From positions 1-18,952 of the forward strand of contig JALSLF010000203.1 in the NCBI GenBank assembly GCA_026988445.1: 18,952 nucleotides of DNA. Reading direction: 5' to 3'. Positions 1 through 6,793 of the stretch are shown here, one piece after another. The stretch comes from Bacteroidales bacterium. GTDB lineage: Bacteria; Bacteroidota; Bacteroidia; Bacteroidales; NBLH01. Made by a program: the position numbers and the translations under genes. Below the pieces are notes generated by a model. The model was not told the DNA's origin, searched no databases, and saw nothing but the letters and a program-made list of their open reading frames with translations. How positions within the stretch are numbered: position 1 is the first letter of the stretch; the number at the start of each line of letters is the position of its first letter.

Positions 1-264
1 AGGAAGCAGTAAATGGATGACAATAGCCGGAACCAAATGTGTTATATACAAAAAAACATTTTGTTCCAGCAAAATATCATCATATTTTATACTGGTTTTT
101 TCGGCAATTTTATGAATGCTTTTGATGATTATTTTTCGGACAATAAAATTTATAATAATTGCAAAAATCAATATCAAAAAAAGCAATGTAACGCTTTTTG
201 CAATTTCTGCATTCATTTCAGAAAGACCAAATAAGAGATAAGTATCTTTAATAAAATCAAACAT
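1..264 (-). CDS. MscS-family mechanosensitive channel, N-terminal part (runs off the left edge)
   Basis: An open frame starts with ATG at 264 and runs without a stop through base 1, giving 88 codons of the amino end. The translation begins MFDFIKDTYLLFG. It has a hydrophobic segment at about residues 25-42 (VTLLFLILIFAIIINFIV), then a basic stretch and the motif KYDDILLEQNVF, then the start of a second hydrophobic segment (THLVPAIVIHLLLP). A first membrane helix followed by a basic region and a W/Y-DD-ILL motif is what I recall for YbdG-like small-conductance mechanosensitive channels, which open under membrane tension to release solutes. The pore helix and the cytoplasmic beta domain lie outside the window, so the family call is an inference from the N-terminus only. 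The gene is divergent from the small gene at 392. I saw no clear TAnnTTTG promoter upstream of it. The 73-codon plus-strand frame over this region is its shadow. Confidence 0.7.
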   Translation of the reverse strand, partial: MFDFIKDTYLLFGLSEMNAEIAKSVTLLFLILIFAIIINFIVRKIIIKSIHKIAEKTSIKYDDILLEQNVFLYITHLVPAIVIHLLLP

Positions 265-339
265 TTTAACTTTTTGTTTTAAAACCGTCGTAAAAATAAT
301 GTATTTCGTCAATAAATCAACTTATTAAAGCGGTGTTTT

Positions 340-370
340 TTTGAATTTTATGTTCAAAAATGTATATTTG
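340..370 (+). promoter_or_regulatory. Bacteroidota-type promoter for the gene at 392
   Basis: TTTG at 340-343 and TATATTTG at 363-370 match the Bacteroides -33 (TTTG) and -7 (TAnnTTTG) boxes, with a 19-base spacer. Transcription would begin near 377, about 15 bases before the ATG at 392. This position rules out translation from the TTG codon at 341. Confidence 0.65.
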
Positions 371-391
371 TGTAAATCAATACCTAAAACC

Positions 392-754
392 ATGGCAGGA
401 GTAAGTAAAATTATGCATCGCGGTAAAGAAATATTGTTTGTTGATTATAAGGGTACCAACAGCGATGATGAAATGATTGCTATTCTTAGAAAAGCACAGG
501 CGATTGTAATTAGTGATAACAAAGCATATTTACAATTAACGGATATTACGGGTGCCTATTCGACCAAAAAATTTACCGATGAACTTAAAAAAGTAGGTGC
601 AGAAACTCCTAAGTTAGCTACCAAAAGAGCCATTGTTGGTATTACTCCTATGAAAAAAATTATTTTAATGGGTTATAATATGGTCTTAGGTAAAAGCAAT
701 GCATTAAGACCCTTTAATACTCTGGATGAAGCCAAAGACTATCTGGTAAGTTAA
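392..754 (+). CDS. Small SpoIIAA-like (STAS/SEC14-type) protein of unknown function
   Basis: This is a 120-residue soluble protein beginning MAGVSKIMHRGKEILFVDYKG. It has no signal peptide or membrane segment. The alternation of short beta strands (ILFVDYKG, KAYLQLTDI, KRAIVGI) with helices, and an ending of the form ALRPFNTLDEAKDYL, resemble the SpoIIAA-like STAS/SEC14 proteins. In that family the closing helix follows an F-x-T-x-x-E/D-A motif. This is an impression from sequence pattern, not a search. The frame is open upstream to a TTG at 341, but a good promoter lies at 340-370, so the ATG at 392 is the better start. The gene stands alone, divergent from the MscS gene and followed by a long gap. 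A role in signalling or in binding a small hydrophobic ligand is possible, but nothing here proves it. Confidence 0.7.
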   Translation: MAGVSKIMHRGKEILFVDYKGTNSDDEMIAILRKAQAIVISDNKAYLQLTDITGAYSTKKFTDELKKVGAETPKLATKRAIVGITPMKKIILMGYNMVLGKSNALRPFNTLDEAKDYLVS

Positions 755-1067
755 GGAATATTAAGGTTTTATTAATTTTTTCACTTTAGTTTAAAATATT
801 GGAAGTTTATACCTCTACATGACTTTTTTATGAGTTGTGTTAATGTATTGATTGTGAATATATTAAATAATTGTGTTTTACTTGCATTTTATAGGCTCTA
901 TTAAATCGGAGCCGTTTCTTTCCACCCTACCTTACTTATCTGGATGTCAATACAAAAGAAGTATTGTATTTGCTATTTGTTTGATAATCAATTGGTTTAT
1001 TTTTGTAAAGTTTGATTGGATTTTACTTAAAAAGTGTTAAAAAAAGCATTTTTTTGCTAAGAAAGTA

Positions 1068-1096
1068 TTGCCTGTTTTTAATTTTTTTTACTTTTG
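1068..1096 (+). promoter_or_regulatory. Candidate promoter for the M23 peptidase leader
   Basis: TTG at 1068-1070 and TACTTTTG at 1089-1096 fit the Bacteroides -33/-7 pattern with an 18-base spacer, slightly short. Transcription would begin near 1103, giving a leader of about 205 bases that contains the fold at 1168-1278. A second match (TTTG 976-979, TATTTTTG 998-1005) lies upstream, so the start is not certain. Confidence 0.45.
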
Positions 1097-1167
1097 CCGC
1101 CCATTAATCATAAATAAAAATAATATTCAAGAAAATATACCGGAACATAATAAACTTGTAGTGAGTT

Positions 1168-1278
1168 ACCGAAATTATTCTGCACCAATGTAATACGTGA
1201 ATTACATATCTAAACCATTAAACCATACTTATATTGTGTCAGGCATTTAAACTTATGCCTTTAAAGAATAATTTCGGT
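1168..1278 (+). ncRNA. Structured RNA element, three-stem junction, in the M23 peptidase leader
   Basis: The segments 1168-1181 and 1265-1278 are perfect 14-base reverse complements (ACCGAAATTATTCT and AGAATAATTTCGGT). Inside them are two further perfect hairpins: ATGTAAT 1188-1194 with ATTACAT 1201-1207 (6-base loop), and AGGCAT 1241-1246 with ATGCCT 1255-1260 (8-base loop). Together they form a three-way junction. The joining strand 1208-1240 includes an 8-base direct repeat, TAAACCAT at 1211-1218 and 1219-1226. The element ends 29 bases before the ATG at 1308. I do not recognise it as a named riboswitch, 6S RNA or tmRNA. It could be a cis-regulatory leader or a separate small RNA. The pairing is directly visible; the function is not known. 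Confidence 0.5.
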
Positions 1279-1307
1279 GTAAAAGTTCTGTTTTAAACAA
1301 AAATATT

Positions 1308-2240
1308 ATGCAAACTCATTCGTATAGACTATATGCTGATGTTGATTTTGGCTCTAAAAAGTCGGATATTAAACATCAATTTTATAATAGTATTTTACTG
1401 AAATTACTATTTGTACTTGTAGTGGCTGCAATATTTTATTTTGGGATATCTTTTGTTTTGAAACAAAAGCAACAAAAACTTTTAGAAGCAGAACACCAAC
1501 ATTTAATAGAACAGTTTATTTATTTGAATCAAAGAATGAGTAAGGCAGAAAAAGTCTTATTATTGATTCAGAATGAAGAAGAAAATACTTATCGTTATGT
1601 TTTGGGCTTAGAACCATTACCGGAGTCAATGAAAAAGGCCGGTTTCGGGGGTACCAATCCATATAGTAAATATGAAGGCTTGCTAAATGCTGATTTACTT
1701 ATTTCTACTGCTAAACGAATAGATATATTATCGAAAAAGCTGGCAGTTCAATCAAAATCTTTTGAGGAAATAATAAAAGCTGCTAAAATCAGAGAGGACA
1801 AAATGGCTCGAATACCCTCTATTTTGCCCATAGATCGTAAAAAAATTCGTAAAATAGCTTCTCCTTTCGGTATGCGAAAACACCCGATATTAAAAAGGTA
1901 CAAAATGCATAAAGGAATTGATTTAGTAGCTAAAAAAGGAACACCGGTTATGTCAACCGGAATTGGTAAAGTTATTAAAACCGGTTATACACGTACCGCC
2001 GGAAGGTATGTAAAAATAGATCATGGCTACGGCTATGTAAGTTCTTATTTGCATATGAGTAAAATTCTTGTAAAAAAAGGACAAAAGGTGAAACGTGGTG
2101 ATGTAGTCGGATTAGTTGGTAATACCGGTCGCTCTACGGGTACGCATCTTCATTACGAAATTCAAATAAACGGCAAAGCAGTTAATCCTGAATATTTTTT
2201 CGATAAAAGATTATTAAAAGGAATTAAGAGAGCGCGTTAA
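1308..2240 (+). CDS. Membrane-anchored M23 family (LytM-type) peptidoglycan endopeptidase
   Basis: This 310-residue protein has a short cytoplasmic N-terminus, one membrane helix at about 31-51 (LKLLFVLVVAAIFYFGISFVL), a charged, probably coiled-coil stretch at about 52-90, a linker, and a C-terminal M23 domain at about 184-296. The lysostaphin-type zinc and catalytic motifs are complete: HKGID gives H201 and D205, H249 lies in SYLHMS, and HLH gives H280 and H282. It should therefore be an active zinc endopeptidase that cuts peptide crosslinks in the cell wall from the periplasmic side, unlike the degenerate EnvC/NlpD-type activators. The start is an ATG at 1308 with an A-rich upstream region and no Shine-Dalgarno sequence, as is common in this phylum. 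The gene stands alone between a long structured leader and a strong terminator at 2271. The exact physiological role is not shown. Confidence 0.9.
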   Translation: MQTHSYRLYADVDFGSKKSDIKHQFYNSILLKLLFVLVVAAIFYFGISFVLKQKQQKLLEAEHQHLIEQFIYLNQRMSKAEKVLLLIQNEEENTYRYVLGLEPLPESMKKAGFGGTNPYSKYEGLLNADLLISTAKRIDILSKKLAVQSKSFEEIIKAAKIREDKMARIPSILPIDRKKIRKIASPFGMRKHPILKRYKMHKGIDLVAKKGTPVMSTGIGKVIKTGYTRTAGRYVKIDHGYGYVSSYLHMSKILVKKGQKVKRGDVVGLVGNTGRSTGTHLHYEIQINGKAVNPEYFFDKRLLKGIKRAR

Positions 2241-2270
2241 AAAAAAACAAAAATAGGCTTAAACGGAAAT

Positions 2271-2307
2271 AAAAAGCTCTATAAACTATGTTTATAGAGC
2301 TTTTTTT
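2271..2307 (+). terminator. Strong hairpin terminator after the M23 peptidase gene
   Basis: The segments 2271-2286 and 2290-2305 are perfect 16-base reverse complements around a TAT loop. The stem has five A-T pairs at its base and continues into a T run through 2307. It lies 30 bases after the stop codon. The A and T tracts at the two ends would let it work in both directions. Confidence 0.85.
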
Positions 2308-2356
2308 GATTTTATGCTTTGTGTATTATAAATGCTAAACTCTACAGCTACTATAC

Positions 2357-2387
2357 TTGACTTTTACCTGCAATTTTCGTAAATTTG
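2357..2387 (+). promoter_or_regulatory. Promoter of the universal stress protein gene
   Basis: TTG at 2357-2359 and TAAATTTG at 2380-2387 are separated by 20 bases, a textbook Bacteroides -33/-7 arrangement. The predicted transcript start near 2394 leaves a leader of about 20 bases before the ATG at 2414. Confidence 0.7.
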
Positions 2388-2413
2388 TTATAAACCCCAA
2401 ATATCTGTAAATT

Positions 2414-3532
2414 ATGGAAAATTATGTTATAATTGCTGATTTTCCCGACCCTAGGGAAGCTTATTACCTGCGCTTTAAATTAGGAATGGAAGGAATTGAT
2501 GCTTTCATTGTTGAATCTGAAAAAAAGAGTAATGAAACAGCCCTTTTGCAAGTACAGGTTAGTGCCCGTGATGTTAAAAAAGCTGTAGATTTGCTTTGCA
2601 AAATGCGCACCGAAGACGATTTTAAAAATATTGATGATAAAATAAAAAATATTCGAAGGATACTTGTTCCTATTGATTTTTCAGAATATTCAAATTCAGC
2701 TGCTCTTTTTGCTTTTAGTATTGCCAAAAGTATCAATGCTGAAATAAAGCTATTGCATATTTTTAAAGACCCGTTTATGGGCGGTACCTATTTAGGAAAT
2801 CGTACGTCTTATGAAAATTTCACTCAAAACGTAATGAATGAGATGTTTCAAATGGCGCAAAAAAATATGCTTTTGTTTGTGGATAAGCTTAAAGTGAAAC
2901 TGAAAGAATACAATTTGGAAGATGTGAGCTATCACTATGTATTACAAAAAGGGAAACCTGAATATCAAATAATACGGGTTACCGAAAGCTATAAACCGTA
3001 TATGATTGTTTTAGGTACAAAAGGGGTAGGACAAATGCCGGGCGATTTAATAGGGAGTGTTACTTTAAAAGTTATTGAAAACACTACAATCCCGGTTTTG
3101 GCAATTCCCGAACAATGGGAGTTTAAAGGTTTTGAAAAATTAAATGTATTGTATGCTACTGATTTTCAGGATTCTGATTTTACTGCTTTGAATAAATTAC
3201 TGGATATTTTGAAACCTTTTAATGTTAAATTAGAATGTGTGCATATTGAAACCGATGAAAAAAATCCTTGGAAAGAAATGCAGCTTTTTAAGTTAGAATC
3301 GTACTTGAATCAAAATTATGAGGAAGATATTAAATGTCATATTATCAAAAATGATGATTTATTTGCCGGAATTCAAGAATATGTGGATAAAATGAATATC
3401 GATATTATTTCATTTACTTCTCCTAAACGTTCTATTGTTTATAAACTATTATACCCTAATAATTTGAAAAAAATGATTTATCAAAGTAAAATACCTTTGT
3501 TAATTTTTCACTCAAATATTAAATCTACATAA
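2414..3532 (+). CDS. DUF2007 domain fused to two universal stress protein (UspA) domains
   Basis: This 372-residue cytoplasmic protein has three parts. Residues 1-67 (NYVIIADFPDPREAYYLRFKLGMEGIDAF) resemble the DUF2007 'putative signal transducing' domain, with a beta strand, a helix and an L-x-x-x-GI motif. Residues 81-233 are a canonical Usp domain beginning RRILVPIDFSEYS. It carries the ATP-binding pattern G-2x-G-9x-G-S complete at G201, G204, G214 and S215, so nucleotide binding is expected. Residues 242-367 are a second Usp domain (LNVLYATDFQD to IPLLIFHS) in which the glycine loop is replaced by TSPKRSIVYKLLYPNN, so it probably does not bind ATP. Tandem Usp proteins with one active and one degenerate half are common; the amino-terminal DUF2007 fusion is less usual. 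A stress or energy-state sensing role is inferred. The gene has its own promoter. Confidence 0.85.
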   Translation: MENYVIIADFPDPREAYYLRFKLGMEGIDAFIVESEKKSNETALLQVQVSARDVKKAVDLLCKMRTEDDFKNIDDKIKNIRRILVPIDFSEYSNSAALFAFSIAKSINAEIKLLHIFKDPFMGGTYLGNRTSYENFTQNVMNEMFQMAQKNMLLFVDKLKVKLKEYNLEDVSYHYVLQKGKPEYQIIRVTESYKPYMIVLGTKGVGQMPGDLIGSVTLKVIENTTIPVLAIPEQWEFKGFEKLNVLYATDFQDSDFTALNKLLDILKPFNVKLECVHIETDEKNPWKEMQLFKLESYLNQNYEEDIKCHIIKNDDLFAGIQEYVDKMNIDIISFTSPKRSIVYKLLYPNNLKKMIYQSKIPLLIFHSNIKST

Positions 3533-3573
3533 AAAAAACTACATTTCGTCAAAATTGTTATTTAGCCAAGCAT

Positions 3574-3603
3574 TATCTTAATAAGATACTGTTTATTAAG
3601 ATA
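3574..3603 (+). terminator. Possible AT-rich hairpin terminator after the stress protein gene
   Basis: TATCTTAATAA at 3574-3584 and TTATTAAGATA at 3593-3603 are perfect 11-base reverse complements around an 8-base loop, about 40 bases after the stop. The stem is nearly all A-T and only a loose T-rich stretch follows, so a terminator is plausible but weak. The rest of the gap (3533-3793) shows nothing else. Confidence 0.35.
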
Positions 3604-3793
3604 TTGTATTTTCTGTTTGTAAATAATAACTGTATTTAAGCTATTTGTAATTAGTGATTTATGTGTTGTGTATGCATTAATAATATCCTTTGTGAAAAAC
3701 TCCAATGTATATTCCTGTAATTATTTAAAGATTTTTTGTATAATTGTATGCATTTTAAAATAAACAGTTTTGCTGATTTAATAAATAAGCTTT

Positions 3794-4339
3794 GTGAAAT
3801 TCCTCAATGATATAGGCAATAGAATCGGGCGTATGATGCTCGAAAAAGAATTAAAAACTCGTAAGCGGAAAGTAGTTTATAACAATTTTCATTCGGCAAG
3901 CTCCGTAGGTATATTATTTAATGCCGAAAATAAAGAGTTTTATGCTGCTGCTAAGGAGTTTATGAACTATATTGATGAAAGAGGAATTAAAATAAATGCC
4001 TTGTCTTTTGTGTCAAAAAGCGAATTAATTGGTTACTTTCCCTATCGTAAAGGGGTGGAGTATTTTGGTATGGATAAATTGTCGTGGACAGGAAAGCCTA
4101 ACGAAGAGGGTGTAGAAGAATTTATCGAACGACCTTTTGATATATTAATTGATATTAGTCTTAGCGATTCTTTTCCCAATGAATATGTTTTTGCATTATC
4201 AAAAGCTAAATTTAAAATTTGCAACAATTCTTCAATCGAGAAATATGCAGATTTTGTACTTCAATTAAAAAATAAAGAAGATATTGATACTTATATCGAG
4301 CAAATAAAGCATTATCTTGAAAGTATTGATACTCATTAA
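3794..4339 (+). CDS. DUF6913-type protein, function unknown
   Basis: This 181-residue protein has no signal peptide or membrane segment. It begins with a basic amphipathic helix (GNRIGRMMLEKELKTRKRKV). An alpha/beta domain follows: SVGILFNAENKEFYAAAKEFMNYIDERGIKI, then a central FGMDKLSWTGKP segment, then FIERPFDILIDIS and FALSKAKFKI. The W-x-G-K-P, 'ERPFDILID' and 'ALSKAKFKI' pattern is what I recall for DUF6913, a family common in Bacteroidota with no assigned function. The start is a GTG at 3794. The next in-frame Met codons near 3833 would remove the basic N-terminal helix, so GTG is preferred, but this start is less certain. The next gene begins 12 bases after the stop, so the two are very probably co-transcribed. 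Confidence 0.75.
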   Translation: MKFLNDIGNRIGRMMLEKELKTRKRKVVYNNFHSASSVGILFNAENKEFYAAAKEFMNYIDERGIKINALSFVSKSELIGYFPYRKGVEYFGMDKLSWTGKPNEEGVEEFIERPFDILIDISLSDSFPNEYVFALSKAKFKICNNSSIEKYADFVLQLKNKEDIDTYIEQIKHYLESIDTH

Positions 4340-4351
4340 TAATTTTTTTCG

Positions 4352-5386
4352 GTGCAAATAGATTTTCATTACAATACAATTCGGGTAATCATGGAAAAAG
4401 TTGGTTTCTTGCCCGAAGATGCACAAATAATTGCTTATGCATCGCAATATGTGGACGATGCTGTTGACCATGAAGCAATGAAAGTAAACGGTCATCTTGA
4501 GATTTTATCGCGTCGTTTTACCGAAAATAGTTTTAATCCGGTTTGCACTGCACACAGAGGTTTGCAGTTTTTAAAAGGTTTTAAAGAAGCTGTTCAAAAT
4601 AAAATTTATATCCCTTTTCATTTTTTACCCGATTTAGAAAACTTAAAAGATAAATCATCTTCTTTTTTAGTAAAACCCAATGGGAATTTAGCCAAAAGCT
4701 TAGTTGTTTTAGCGAAAACTGAACTAAGTAAATCTAAAGGTGAACGGCGAATAATGAACCTTATCCGTTTGGGAATTGCTTTACATACCTATGCCGACAC
4801 ATGGGCGCATCAGGACTTTTCAGGGCGTCACAGTCATGATGAAAATGATGTTGATGAAATTGAGTTGTTTAAAAACGGAAAGTACGAAAAAATTTCAGTG
4901 TTTCGTAAAATGGAATACGATACATTTCCCGATATCGGACATGCAGAGGTTAACAATTTTCCGGATAAATCTTATTTAAAATGGCGATATAAAAAGGCTA
5001 ATAGCCGTGATTTTTTTGAGCGCGACAATTCCCGAATATTTTTAAAAGCAGCAGAGCATATCATCGACTTATTTATTGGAGTAAATAAATTGGACATAGA
5101 TGATTTAAAAAATCGACTTTTTGAATGTTTTTCTTTTGAAACGGATAATTTGGAAGATAAGTTTAATAAATTTCGTCAAGTATTTCCTGAAATCGGGTTT
5201 TATTACGATGAATATCAATGGCGAAACGAAGCTTTGGAAATAATGCAAAAATCTAAATTCAAAGAATTGCTAAAAGATAATAATCCTGCATATGTACTTG
5301 GTAGCGATAAAAAGTGGTTTTATTTTCATTTTGCCGCCCAAGAGCAAAGAGCCTATGTTCTTAATTTGTTGAAAAATATCGAATAA
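4352..5386 (+). CDS. DUF6765-type protein, probably a metal-binding helical protein of unknown function
   Basis: This 344-residue protein is read from GTG at 4352 (MQIDFHYNTIRVIM), 12 bases after the upstream stop. That start keeps the conserved-looking N-terminus DFHY. No signal peptide is seen. Clusters of His and Asp recur: H6, Y33-VDDAVDH (D35, D36, D39, H40), H145-TYADTWAH (Y147, D149, H152), H160 and H162, and DIGHAEV (D194, H197). The order DFHY, then AYASQYVDDA, then LHTYADTWAHQ(D/G)FSG is what I recall for DUF6765. An all-alpha protein with His/Asp clusters of this spacing recalls zinc-dependent phospholipase C or S1/P1 nuclease folds, so a metal-dependent hydrolase is a reasonable guess but unproven. 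It probably forms an operon with the DUF6913 gene. Its stop codon lies inside the base of the shared terminator. Confidence 0.7.
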   Translation: MQIDFHYNTIRVIMEKVGFLPEDAQIIAYASQYVDDAVDHEAMKVNGHLEILSRRFTENSFNPVCTAHRGLQFLKGFKEAVQNKIYIPFHFLPDLENLKDKSSSFLVKPNGNLAKSLVVLAKTELSKSKGERRIMNLIRLGIALHTYADTWAHQDFSGRHSHDENDVDEIELFKNGKYEKISVFRKMEYDTFPDIGHAEVNNFPDKSYLKWRYKKANSRDFFERDNSRIFLKAAEHIIDLFIGVNKLDIDDLKNRLFECFSFETDNLEDKFNKFRQVFPEIGFYYDEYQWRNEALEIMQKSKFKELLKDNNPAYVLGSDKKWFYFHFAAQEQRAYVLNLLKNIE

Positions 5387-5421
5387 AAAACCGAAGTTTC
5401 TATTAAAAACTCCGGTTTTTT
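5385..5421. terminator. Bidirectional terminator between convergent genes
   Basis: AAAAAACCG at 5385-5393 pairs with CGGTTTTTT at 5413-5421. After one mismatch the stem continues with AGTTT 5395-5399 against AAACT. A and T tracts flank both sides, so the hairpin serves both the plus-strand DUF6765 gene and the minus-strand oxidoreductase operon, which stops at 5445. Confidence 0.8.
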
Positions 5422-5444
5422 AATTATCTCAGGTTTGATTTTTC

Positions 5445-5996
5445 CTACACTAAATTTTCTTCTTTAACAATTTCCATTCCTTGTAAAATGGCTTTTTCGT
5501 TCATAGGAATTAATTTATGATGCCTTTCGGGAAGTGATTTTTTTAAACCTTTAATTACATTTTCCAGTTCAACTAAAGGTTTAATTTTCAGATAAGCACC
5601 CAAAACGACCATGTTAAATGTTTTGGCAGAACCCATTTTTGCAGCTTCTTTTGCAGCTTCTACCAAATAAATATTGATGTCTTTACGCGTTGGCGGATGA
5701 ATAATTCCATTATTATCGTATAATAATAAACCACCGGGTTTCACAGCTTCTTGAAACTTATCCATTGATTGTTGGTTAAGTATAATTGCCGTATCAAATT
5801 TACGTAAAACCGGTGAGCTAATCCGCTCATCACTTAAAATAACAGTTACATTAGCTGTACCACCACGCATTTCGGGTCCGTAAGAAGGCATCCAACTAAC
5901 TTCCTGATTTTGCATAATTGCAGAATAGGCTAATATTTTTCCTAATGAAAGGACACCTTGTCCGCCAAATCCTGCTATAATTATTTCTTCAGTCAT
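5445..5996 (-). CDS. 2-oxoacid:ferredoxin oxidoreductase, gamma subunit
   Basis: This 183-residue protein begins EIIIAGFGGQGVLSLGKILAYSA, the signature of the gamma domain of 2-oxoacid:ferredoxin oxidoreductases. SYGPEMRGGTANVTVILSDE follows, also typical of the family, as is the full length. The gamma subunit completes the catalytic complex of alpha, beta, gamma and the ferredoxin-like delta. The complex converts a 2-oxoacid and CoA to acyl-CoA, CO2 and reduced ferredoxin in the cytoplasm. It is the last gene of the four-gene operon, starting 23 bases after the beta subunit stop. No odd residues are seen. In many genomes it is annotated KorC or VorC; the sequence alone does not settle the substrate. 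Confidence 0.9.
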   Translation of the reverse strand: MTEEIIIAGFGGQGVLSLGKILAYSAIMQNQEVSWMPSYGPEMRGGTANVTVILSDERISSPVLRKFDTAIILNQQSMDKFQEAVKPGGLLLYDNNGIIHPPTRKDINIYLVEAAKEAAKMGSAKTFNMVVLGAYLKIKPLVELENVIKGLKKSLPERHHKLIPMNEKAILQGMEIVKEENLV

Positions 5997-6019
5997 ATCT
6001 TAAATTTTTAACTTTTGCA

Positions 6020-6790
6020 TTAAATTTCTTTAATTTCGCCTAAAGGATAATAAGGGAACATGTGCTCTTCCATCCATTTATTCGCATCAACAGGGGTCAT
6101 TTTCCAGCCTGAATTACAGTTCGATACTATTTCAACAAAGGATAAGCCTTTCTTTTCTTTCTGTTTTTCAAAAGCTTTGCGAATGGCTTTTTTTGCTTTG
6201 CGTACAGCCGAAGGTGTATGAACTGCATGGCGTGCTACGTAACAAGTACCGGGCAGTTGTGCCACAAGTTCGGTCATTTTTATAGGGTGTCCCATTAACT
6301 CAACATCCCTTCCAAAAGGAGTAGTTGATGAAACCATACCTTCAAGAGTTGTTGGAGCCATTTGTCCACCGGTCATTCCGTAAATACCATTATTGATAAA
6401 TATAATGGTCATATTATCGCCACGATTGCATGCATGAATAGTTTCGCTGGTTCCAATCGCTGCCAAATCGCCATCGCCTTGATAGGTGAAAACATATTTT
6501 TCAGGATATACACGCTTAATACCGGTAGCCATAGCCGGAGCACGACCATGAGGCGCTTGTGCCATATCAATGTTCATAAACTCATAAGCCAGAACCGAAC
6601 AACCAACTGGTGCTACACCAATCGTTTCTGATTCAATGCCCATTTCTTCAATTACTTCTAAAATAAGGCGGTGTGCAACACCGTGTCCACATCCCGGGCA
6701 ATAGCTTAATGGTTTATCAGTGAATAACTTAGTTTTTTTAAAAACTAAATTTTCGGATTTTATTATATCTTCAATTTTTATATCTGCCAT
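6020..6790 (-). CDS. 2-oxoacid:ferredoxin oxidoreductase, beta subunit (thiamine diphosphate-binding)
   Basis: This 256-residue subunit binds thiamine diphosphate and a [4Fe-4S] cluster. The cofactor motif is complete: GDGDLAAIG at 105-113 followed by NN at 133-134, then the family segment GIYGMTGGQMAPTT. Four cysteines placed as cluster ligands are present: C31 and C34 in YCPGCGHG, C64 in PVGCS, and C225 in SNCNSGW. Length and layout match the KorB/VorA type. The gene starts 3 bases after the alpha subunit stop. Its ribosome site AGGAGG (6798-6803 on this strand) lies inside the end of the alpha gene, 7 bases from the ATG. Such a strong Shine-Dalgarno is unusual in this phylum and suggests coupled translation to keep alpha and beta equimolar. 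Confidence 0.93.
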   Translation of the reverse strand: MADIKIEDIIKSENLVFKKTKLFTDKPLSYCPGCGHGVAHRLILEVIEEMGIESETIGVAPVGCSVLAYEFMNIDMAQAPHGRAPAMATGIKRVYPEKYVFTYQGDGDLAAIGTSETIHACNRGDNMTIIFINNGIYGMTGGQMAPTTLEGMVSSTTPFGRDVELMGHPIKMTELVAQLPGTCYVARHAVHTPSAVRKAKKAIRKAFEKQKEKKGLSFVEIVSNCNSGWKMTPVDANKWMEEHMFPYYPLGEIKEI

Positions 6791-6793
6791 TTT

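Larger units (their letters stand above)
755..1307. other. 553-base intergenic region; weak hairpins on the left, promoter and structured leader on the right
   Basis: No convincing reading frame is present on either strand. The left half has a weak hairpin (GGCTC 894-898 with GAGCC 909-913, then a T-rich stretch) that could end the gene at 392. A second hairpin (CAATAC 948-953 with GTATTG 961-966) follows. Two TAnnTTTG boxes occur, at 998-1005 and 1089-1096. The right half holds the structured element described separately at 1168-1278. Confidence 0.6.

Noticed and set aside
13..234. Plus-strand frame of 73 codons at the left edge
   Set aside because: It lies opposite the MscS-type frame, which has membrane segments and a family-like motif. 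The plus-strand translation has no recognisable features.
1104..1290. 6S RNA or tmRNA at the structured leader
   Set aside because: The length is similar to 6S RNA, but the fold is a three-way junction rather than one long hairpin with a central bubble. There is no tRNA-like end or CCA for tmRNA.
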